Shown here one piece after another: positions 31,251 to 36,758 of a stretch of DNA of 36,758 nt. The translations under genes were made by a program, and so were the position numbers. The first letter of the stretch is position 1, and each line of letters begins with the position of its first letter. The DNA comes from Myxococcaceae bacterium. Its GTDB lineage: Bacteria; Myxococcota; Myxococcia; Myxococcales; Myxococcaceae. The stretch spans positions 1 through 36,758 of the forward strand of contig RPRB01000026.1 of the NCBI GenBank assembly GCA_003818285.1. Reading direction: 5' to 3'. The notes beneath the pieces were generated by a model, which saw only the letters and a program-made list of their open reading frames with translations, was not told the origin of the DNA and did not search any database.

Positions 31251-31591
31251 GTCCCTTCCCGTCCGAGGGGGCGCAGGTCGAGCCCGATCAGCACCCGCTC
31301 CTCGTTCGACAGGTCGCCGATGATCTTTTTCATCGGGGCGGGCAACTTCCGGACCAGCGTGGGCAGGGCGAGGATCTGGTCGCCCCGGGCCAGTCGCGGG
31401 TTTTTGAGCAGGTCGATGAGCTCGATGTGGTACTGGCCCTTCAGATGCTCCTCGCAGATGCGCTCGAGGTTGGCGAGCGCGATCGCGCTGCGGGCGGTCT
31501 GCCCGGCGACGTACAGGCGTAGCTCCCATCGCTCCGGTGGGGCCGACACGGCCTGCTTCTGCCGCGCCGTGGCTGAGGTTCTTCGCTTCAT
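31247..31591 (-). CDS. kaiB: KaiB clock protein
   Basis: 114 residues, with a ~22-residue N-terminal extension and a KaiB domain very close to the cyanobacterial type: [74 protein letters not shown]. In cyanobacteria KaiB binds the KaiC CI ring at night phase and recruits partners. The start overlaps the kaiC stop and the stop overlaps the second kaiB start (both ATGA), so the three are translated together. It is probably the KaiC partner proper, with the second KaiB more diverged. No KaiA gene is visible in the window. Confidence 0.95.
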   Translation of the reverse strand: MKRRTSATARQKQAVSAPPERWELRLYVAGQTARSAIALANLERICEEHLKGQYHIELIDLLKNPRLARGDQILALPTLVRKLPAPMKKIIGDLSNEERVLIGLDLRPLGREGT

Positions 31592-33354
31592 CGTCTCTTT
31601 CGGACCCCGGGACCCTTGGCCTTGCCACGGTGACCCCGCGCGACAAATGCAGGTCTGCTCTTCGCCATCCGCAGCGTCTCGGCTTGCAGCCGCACGTGGC
31701 CCTCCTGGATGGCGCCGGCGAGATCGGCGTCGTCGGCGTCGAGACCCTCCCGAAGCAGGAGGATCTGTGCTTCGACCTGCCGCCGGCGGCGTTCCCGCTC
31801 TCCCTGCTTCCGCACGATCGCCCGATCGGCGACCCGGGCCGCCGCCTCGTCCTCGGCCTCCTTGGCCAGGCGGGCCGAGCCGGTCAAGACCCCGCTCACC
31901 CCGAGGTAGGTGTCGGCGATGCTCACCCCGCGGGCGCCGAGGATGTACTCGCTGGTCTGATTGGAGTGCGCCATCCCACGTGACTTGACGATCGCCACGG
32001 TGCGATTGCGCTCCCCTCCGTTCTTGACGACTTCCAGGTTCAGCCAGGTGTCGATCAGTGAGGAGATCCCGATGTCGGTCTGCTCCAGATCGTCCCCGCC
32101 TCCGGTCAGGCTGGTGAAGAAGGTGGTGATGCCGCGTGCCTTCAGGAAATCGATCAAGCGGATGATCATCGCCTGCGTCTCGAGGAGGGTGCCCACCCGG
32201 ACCAGGTTGTTGACAGGATCGACGATGACCACGTCTGGCCGGCGCTGGTTGATGACCTTGTGCATCGTCACCAGGTGACGCTCGAGGCCGTGGGTGCTCG
32301 GCCGCGCGGCGTGAATCTCGAGCGTTCCGGACTTCACCGGGCTCTTCAGATCCACCCCCACCGATCGCATGTTCCGTACCAGCTGGTCCGGCGACTCCTC
32401 GAAGCAGAAGTACAGGCAGCGGTCTCCGCGCTCGGTGGCTGCCCGGGCGAGGATCGCCGCGAAGGTGGTCTTCCCGGTACCGGCGGTTCCGGAGACGAGG
32501 ATGGTGCTTCCCTTGAAGTAGCCCCTGCCGCCCAGCATCTCGTCGAGCCTCGGGATGCCGGTCGAGACCCGCTCGTTGGTCACCCGGTGGGCGAGGCCGA
32601 GCGAGGTCACTGGGAGGATCGAGATGCCGCCCTCGTCGATGAGGAAGGGGTACTCGTTGGTCCCGTGGGTGGTGCCGCGATACTTCACCACCCGGAGCCG
32701 CCGGGTCGACGTCTGGTCCGTGACCCGGTGGTCGAGGAAGATGACGCAGTCGGAGACGTACTCCTCCAGACCTTGCCGGGTCAGCGTCCCCTCGCCCTTC
32801 TCGCCGGTGATGACCACCGTCATCTTCCGATCCTTGAGCCAGCGAAAGAGACGGCGAAGCTCCGCACGGAGCACCGCCGGGTTGGGCAGTCCGCTGAAGA
32901 GCGACTCGATCGTGTCCAGCACGACGCGCTTGGCGCCCACGCTGTCGATGGCGTACTGGAGGCGGACGAAGAGGCCTTCCAGGTCGTACTCGCCGGTCTC
33001 CTCGATCTCGCTGCGCTCCACCCGCACGTAGTCGATGGCCAGCTTCCGCTGCGCCACCAGCCGCCGGAGGTCGAAGCCCAGGGAGGCGACGTTGGCCGCG
33101 AGCTCCTCGGCGGTCTCCTCGAAGGCCATGAAGACCCCCGGCTCGCCATGCTCCGTGGCGCCCCGGACCAGGAACTCCATCGCGAAGAGCGTCTTGCCGC
33201 ATCCCGCTCCGCCGCAGATCAGCGTCGGGCGGCCGCGGGGAAGCCCACCGCCGGTGATCTCATCCAGACCGTGGACGCCAGAGGGCACTTTCGGCAGCGG
33301 CTGGAGGGGCAATCGGCCTCCCGGGGGCCAGGGCAACCAGACCTTCTTGCTCAC
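31588..33354 (-). CDS. kaiC: KaiC circadian clock ATPase/autokinase
   Basis: 588 residues with two RecA-like domains. CI: Walker A GGAGCGKT (48-55), catalytic Glu79/Glu80 in [24 protein letters not shown]: Walker A GTAGTGKT (289-296), Glu319/Glu320 in [24 protein letters not shown]. The phosphorylation region [20 protein letters not shown] aligns with the cyanobacterial one and gives Thr426, Ser431 and Ser432 (Thr432 replaced by Ser), so phosphorylation is plausible. After residue ~480 it has a ~108-residue, Arg/Glu-rich, probably coiled-coil tail, longer than the cyanobacterial tail that binds KaiA. The GTG at 33354 has AAGGGG upstream; a longer start at 33528 would overlap the opposite gene. 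First gene of the operon. Confidence 0.96.
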   Translation of the reverse strand: MSKKVWLPWPPGGRLPLQPLPKVPSGVHGLDEITGGGLPRGRPTLICGGAGCGKTLFAMEFLVRGATEHGEPGVFMAFEETAEELAANVASLGFDLRRLVAQRKLAIDYVRVERSEIEETGEYDLEGLFVRLQYAIDSVGAKRVVLDTIESLFSGLPNPAVLRAELRRLFRWLKDRKMTVVITGEKGEGTLTRQGLEEYVSDCVIFLDHRVTDQTSTRRLRVVKYRGTTHGTNEYPFLIDEGGISILPVTSLGLAHRVTNERVSTGIPRLDEMLGGRGYFKGSTILVSGTAGTGKTTFAAILARAATERGDRCLYFCFEESPDQLVRNMRSVGVDLKSPVKSGTLEIHAARPSTHGLERHLVTMHKVINQRRPDVVIVDPVNNLVRVGTLLETQAMIIRLIDFLKARGITTFFTSLTGGGDDLEQTDIGISSLIDTWLNLEVVKNGGERNRTVAIVKSRGMAHSNQTSEYILGARGVSIADTYLGVSGVLTGSARLAKEAEDEAAARVADRAIVRKQGERERRRRQVEAQILLLREGLDADDADLAGAIQEGHVRLQAETLRMAKSRPAFVARGHRGKAKGPGVRKRR

Positions 33355-33432
33355 TCCGGGCCCCTTGGAGGATTGACCGGCGAAGGTATCGTCAGGCCGT
33401 CGACATCCTGCCCCCCAAGCCGGAGGCGTCAC
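33355..33432. promoter_or_regulatory. Divergent promoter region for kai operon and enoyl-CoA hydratase
   Basis: Only 78 bases separate the GTG of kaiC (- strand) and the GTG of the enoyl-CoA hydratase (+ strand), so both must be expressed from here or from inside the neighbouring genes. A TTGACC hexamer reading toward the hydratase is visible near 33373, but no matching -10 box at the usual spacing was found. Confidence 0.4.
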
Positions 33433-34242
33433 GTGCTGAAGACCATCCGCTACCAGAAGCGCGACCGGATCGCGTTCGTCACCCTGGACCGACCCGAGGC
33501 CAAGAACGCGATCGACCTCGAGATGCACGACGAGCTGTGCCGCATCTGGCGGGACTTCCGTGACGACGACGCGGTCGACGTGGCCATCCTCTCCGGGACG
33601 GGGGACAGCTTCTGCGCCGGCGCCGACCTGCGGACCTGGGTGCCCGCGAACTACGTGGACGCAACCCCGAGCAGGGTGCGCGAGATCGTCGACCTGGGGT
33701 TCGGCGGCATCACCCGCGGGCTACACCGGATCCACAAGCCGATCATCGCCTCCATCAACGGGTGGGCACTGGCAGCGGGTCTGGAGCTGGCGCTGGCCTG
33801 TGATCTCCGCGTTGCTTCGGAGCGGGCGATGCTCGGCTCGTTCGAGGCCCGGCGCGGGTTCCACCACGGCGACGGGGGGATCGTCCGGCTGGTGAACACA
33901 TGCGGGGTCGGGGTCGCGATGCAACTGGTCCTGACCGCCGAGCCGGTCGACGCGCAGCGAGCGCTGCAATGCAACCTGGTGACCAAGGTGGTCCCGCACG
34001 ATCGTCTGGACGAAGAGACGGAGCTCCTCGCCCGACAGATCCTGCGGAACTCCCAGCGCGCAGTCCGGTCCGCGAAGGAGACGATTCTCGAGGTGATCGG
34101 CAAGGGCCTCGACGATCAGCTCCGGACCGAAGCCTGGAACTCGTACACCTGCCTCGACCGCGACGAAGCCCGGACGCTGTTGGAGAAGTTCTACCAGAAG
34201 GAGGACGCGGGGCGCGCCGGCGGGTCACTGGCGAAGCGGTGA
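33433..34242 (+). CDS. Enoyl-CoA hydratase/isomerase (crotonase family)
   Basis: 269 residues with the crotonase fold: RIAFVTLDRPEAKNAIDLEM (about residues 12-31), the oxyanion-hole block ILSGTGDSFCAGADLRTWVP, IHKPIIASINGWALAAGLEL, ALACDLRVASERAMLGSFEA, and RRGFHHGDGGIVRLVNTCGV. The usual second glutamate region (GxxPGxGG in hydratases) reads GFHHGDGG, so one catalytic acid may be missing or replaced; the reaction could be hydration, isomerisation or hydrolysis of an acyl-CoA. The GTG start has GGAGG six bases upstream. It is divergent from kaiC across 78 bases and ends 17 bases from the opposing 34260 gene. Confidence 0.88.
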   Translation: MLKTIRYQKRDRIAFVTLDRPEAKNAIDLEMHDELCRIWRDFRDDDAVDVAILSGTGDSFCAGADLRTWVPANYVDATPSRVREIVDLGFGGITRGLHRIHKPIIASINGWALAAGLELALACDLRVASERAMLGSFEARRGFHHGDGGIVRLVNTCGVGVAMQLVLTAEPVDAQRALQCNLVTKVVPHDRLDEETELLARQILRNSQRAVRSAKETILEVIGKGLDDQLRTEAWNSYTCLDRDEARTLLEKFYQKEDAGRAGGSLAKR

Positions 34243-34259
34243 CCGTCCTCGACTGGGAG

Positions 34260-34658
34260 CTAGAACTTTTCCGAGTCGGTTTCCGCGACGCGGACGACCT
34301 CTTCGAACACCTTGAGGACCCGCTGGGAGCACTTGTCGCAGAGCTCGCCCCGGACCTTGTCGAGCGCCTCACCGAACGCCAGCCACGCCTTGAAGCCAGC
34401 CGGGTAGAGCTTCCGGTCCCGGACCATCGCCTCTTCGATGTAGGCCCGGTCCAGCTCGCGAATCATCGCCAGCTCGCGCTCGACCACCGCGATGGCCTCG
34501 GCGTGTGTTTCGGGGTCCTTCTGCATGCTCCGGAGCCCGAGGCGCATCGCTTGCTCCATGTAGTGGGCTTCCTTGTAGGCCCTCTGACTGGCGGCCCGCA
34601 TCTGCCGGAACGCCTGGTCGCGGGCCCGGAGGACCTTCTGCACTCGCGTCTTCATCAT
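34260..34658 (-). CDS. Hypothetical helical protein, 132 residues
   Basis: I cannot assign a family. The protein is nearly all helical and charged: RVQKVLRARDQAFRQMRAAS, QRAYKEAHYMEQAMRLGLRS, and MVRDRKLYPAGFKAWLAFGE, ending with CDKCSQRVLKVFEEVVRV, where the two Cys of CDKC could bind metal. It has no signal peptide. ATG at 34658 is preceded by AGGTGG; a GTG at 34670 in frame is possible. It is convergent with the enoyl-CoA hydratase and divergent from the kelch lipoprotein. A regulatory or binding role is conceivable but unsupported. Confidence 0.7.
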   Translation of the reverse strand: MMKTRVQKVLRARDQAFRQMRAASQRAYKEAHYMEQAMRLGLRSMQKDPETHAEAIAVVERELAMIRELDRAYIEEAMVRDRKLYPAGFKAWLAFGEALDKVRGELCDKCSQRVLKVFEEVVRVAETDSEKF

Positions 34659-34951
34659 GTGTGCACCCACCTCTGGCTCGGAGACGGGATGCTAACAGGA
34701 GGGGCTCGGACAATCCGGCCTGCGCCAGCCAGCAGCGGGCCCCGCGGGCCCCGCCAGGCGTGCCTTCCACCCATCGTCGTCTCCCCTCGAGTCCGGGTGC
34801 GGATTCCGGGGGGTCGAGCCATTTCGAAAGTCGTGCGAACGGGTCACGGGTCGTTATGCGGCCTTCGGCGCAGGAAACTGCGGTCGCTGTACTCGCAACG
34901 GCGTCCGTCCGGTGGTTCTTCGGTACCGGACCCACTCTCCCGAGGAAGTCG

Positions 34952-36403
34952 ATGCGCCGTCGCCAGGTCGCCACCGCCCTGTTGCTGGTATCCGTCCACG
35001 GTGGCGCCGCGCTCACTGCGTGCGGGGGAGCCGCCCGGGGCAGCGGACCCGGGAACGAGGCGCCTCCTCCCGCGACGCCTTCGATCACCCGCTTTGCTGC
35101 CACGAATGACTCCGTCTTCGTCGGAGATCGCACCCAGCTGACCGCCGAATTCTCCGGCGAGAGCGCCGAGATCGAGGGGCTCGGGTCGGTGGTGAGCGGC
35201 ACCCCGGTGGACACGCCCATCCTTCCCGCCACCCGGACGTTCACCCTGACGGTCCACGGAGCCGGGCAGACCGCCCACGCGACCGTCACCGTCGCCGCGC
35301 ACTACCGGGATCGCCTCCGGCGGCTGGCCGATGCGGCGGTCGCCCGAAAAAATCACGTCGCGATGAGCCTTTCCGACGGGAGCGCCCTGGTCATGGGGGG
35401 CAATACCTCCGAGTCGATCAACGTCCCGGACACGAACACCTCCTCCCGCTTCGATCCCGTCTCCGAGACCTTCGCGCAAGGCCCGGACCTGGCGTTCTCC
35501 GCGGCCATCGACACCGGCTTCACCACCGTGCTGCCGCTGCGGACCGGGTTCCTTCTCGCCGGCGGGGGACCCAACGCCGGCGTCGGCCTCCCGACCCCCG
35601 GCCCCCTGCTGAGCCAGACGTTCGATCCTGCCGCGCAGCGGTTCACGCGGGCGGGCGACCTGAGGGTCCGGCACCAGGGCACCGGAAGCGGCGCGCTCCT
35701 CGCCGATGGTCGGGTCCTCCTGACCGGCGGCGGGTTCTTCGGGGGCGGCCCCGGGACCGAGATCTACGACCCGGAATCCCGAGTCTGGAAGGAGGGCTCA
35801 CCGATGGGCACTGCGCGGCGTCTGCACACCGCGACCCTGCTCGACGACGGCCGGGTCCTGATCGCCGGCGGCTTCGTGTGCTGCGTCGTCGACGGCAATA
35901 CGGTGAGCGAGACCCCCACCGGCTCTGCCGAGCTGTTCGATCCGGCGACCGGCACCTTCACCCCCACGGGGTCGCTGGCCGTTCCGCGGGGGCTCCACCG
36001 GGCCACCCTGCTCCCCGACGGCCGGGTGCTCGTCACCGGTGGCTTCGGGCTGCCGCCCGCCCCGGACACCCCGGGGGCCGAGCACGCGGAGGTCTACGAC
36101 CCGGCGACGGGAACGTTCGGCTCTGCCGGAGACCTCCGTGTCGGCCGCTTTCTCCACGCCGACGTCATCCTGACGGACGGCCGGGTGGTCGTGGTCGGAG
36201 GAGTGGCCGACCTGGGCAACCGCGGCGCGGTCGCGCAGACCGAGATCTACGATCCCCAGAGCAACTCCTGGGCTCCGGGCCCGACGCTCCAGCCGGCGTG
36301 GCTCAGCCCGACCGTCACGTTGCTCGTGAACGGAAAGGTCCTGGTCCACGGGGGCGAGAACACCGCCGGGTTCCCCGAGGCGACCACGTTCCTGTTCGAG
36401 TAG
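34952..36403 (+). CDS. Kelch-repeat lipoprotein
   Basis: 483 residues. The N-terminal lipoprotein signal is LLLVSVHGGAALTACGG. A beta-sandwich of about 80 residues follows (SITRFAATNDSVFVGDRTQL ... VHGAGQTAHATVTV, bacterial Ig-like), then at least five kelch motifs, with patterns such as LLADGRVLLTGGGFFGGG, TEIYDPESRVWKEGSPMGTA, LHTATLLDDGRVLIAGGFVC, LPDGRVLVTGGFG and AEVYDPATGTFGSAGDLRVG. Kelch repeats form a beta-propeller that binds proteins or sugars outside the cytoplasm. The ATG at 34952 has GAGGAAG upstream; the frame is open further upstream but without signal-peptide features. Its partner is unknown. Confidence 0.9.
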   Translation: MRRRQVATALLLVSVHGGAALTACGGAARGSGPGNEAPPPATPSITRFAATNDSVFVGDRTQLTAEFSGESAEIEGLGSVVSGTPVDTPILPATRTFTLTVHGAGQTAHATVTVAAHYRDRLRRLADAAVARKNHVAMSLSDGSALVMGGNTSESINVPDTNTSSRFDPVSETFAQGPDLAFSAAIDTGFTTVLPLRTGFLLAGGGPNAGVGLPTPGPLLSQTFDPAAQRFTRAGDLRVRHQGTGSGALLADGRVLLTGGGFFGGGPGTEIYDPESRVWKEGSPMGTARRLHTATLLDDGRVLIAGGFVCCVVDGNTVSETPTGSAELFDPATGTFTPTGSLAVPRGLHRATLLPDGRVLVTGGFGLPPAPDTPGAEHAEVYDPATGTFGSAGDLRVGRFLHADVILTDGRVVVVGGVADLGNRGAVAQTEIYDPQSNSWAPGPTLQPAWLSPTVTLLVNGKVLVHGGENTAGFPEATTFLFE

Positions 36404-36508
36404 CGCCGAGCCTACTTCGAGGCGATCGCACCGGGCCGCAGGAACGGGCGGCTCCAGTCATGCGCGTCCGGTCGCACTTCACCCCGCTCCCAGTTACCTT
36501 GCCGGGCC

Positions 36509-36758
36509 ATGAGAATCGCCATCCTGGGTGCAGGCGGAGTGGGCGGCTACGACGGTGCGGTGCTCGCCAGGGCCGGCAACGAGGTGCAGCTCCTCGCGCG
36601 GGGCAAGCACCTCGAGGCCATACGGACGGGTGGGCTCCGGATCACCGAGGCCGACGGGAGCTCCTGGGTCGCCCGCGTCACCGCCACGGACGATCCGACC
36701 GCGTTGCGCGGCGCGAAGCTGGTCCTGGTCACGGTGAAGAGCTACGACCTCGACGCCA
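36509..36758 (+). CDS. Ketopantoate reductase-like dehydrogenase, 5' part
   Basis: The window ends after 83 codons. The start MRIAILGAGGVGGYDGAVLA is the NADP-binding glycine-rich motif of the ApbA/PanE family, followed by RAGNEVQLLARGKHLEAIRT and GAKLVLVTVKSYDL, which fit the family. PanE reduces 2-dehydropantoate to pantoate in coenzyme A synthesis, but many paralogues have other 2-oxo-acid substrates, so I give no symbol. It is transcribed in the same direction as the kelch gene, 105 bases downstream. Confidence 0.85.
   Translation, partial: MRIAILGAGGVGGYDGAVLARAGNEVQLLARGKHLEAIRTGGLRITEADGSSWVARVTATDDPTALRGAKLVLVTVKSYDLDA

Noticed and set aside
32260-33432. Upstream + strand extension of the enoyl-CoA hydratase frame
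   Set aside because: It is antisense to kaiC and lacks family similarity; the GTG at 33433 has its own ribosome site.
34505-34951. Upstream extension of the kelch lipoprotein frame
   Set aside because: It overlaps the opposite gene and would place the lipoprotein signal inside the protein.

Overview
The window is a GC-rich bacterial chromosome segment. Most reading frames end in G or C, start codons include ATG, GTG and TTG, and most genes carry clear Shine-Dalgarno sequences. Several features together point to a soil or sediment proteobacterium, most plausibly deltaproteobacterial or Myxococcota-like: many secreted or lipoprotein genes (kelch, HYR, phosphodiesterase-type), a TAXI-type TRAP transporter, CoA-linked metabolism and a KaiBC-type operon. 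This placement is an inference from gene content and no marker gene is present. No rRNA, tRNA, CRISPR array, prophage or complete insertion sequence was found.

Layout. Positions 1-2.1 kb hold the start of a quinone oxidoreductase, small unrecognised genes, and gene debris (a LuxR helix-turn-helix tail and a SagB fragment). 2.1-4.0 kb hold a secreted alpha/beta hydrolase and a secreted DUF1579 protein. 4.1-9.9 kb form a catabolic and uptake island: a CaiB/BaiF CoA-transferase and a DapA-like lyase on the + strand, converging on a TAXI receptor / DUF1850 / fused TRAP permease operon on the - strand, with a long inverted repeat at the junction. 10.1-15.3 kb hold malic enzyme, a broken DUF1801 gene, a hotdog thioesterase, a LuxR fragment, a ferritin-like protein and a double-domain SagB-type dehydrogenase. 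15.3-20 kb hold a ~90 bp dispersed repeat, a secreted amidohydrolase, an acyl-CoA-dehydrogenase-fold flavoprotein and a frameshifted amino-acid permease. 20-28.7 kb are rich in secreted proteins of unknown role (tandem DUF6265, a phosphodiesterase-type lipoprotein, a split secreted protein, an HYR lipoprotein, a GLG1-like cysteine-rich protein), with a GlxA-type regulator, a DUF1326/DUF2182 pair, an acetyltransferase and two remnants of one transposase type.

The most interesting unit is 28.8-33.35 kb: a - strand operon kaiC - kaiB - kaiB - hybrid histidine kinase, with every adjacent pair joined by a 4-base ATGA overlap. KaiC keeps both ATPase sites, the catalytic glutamate pairs and the C-terminal phosphorylation region (Thr-Ser-Ser at 426, 431 and 432). 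It has a long basic, coiled-coil-like tail, and no kaiA is visible. The two KaiB proteins are clearly different. The kinase has two PAS domains, HisKA, HATPase and a receiver. It looks like a KaiA-less clock, timer or stress module with its own output kinase. 33.4-36.8 kb hold an enoyl-CoA hydratase, a small unknown protein, a kelch lipoprotein and the start of a ketopantoate-reductase-type gene.

Several genes are interrupted by single-base shifts, some in G-runs. These could be real pseudogenes or sequence errors, and each is marked.
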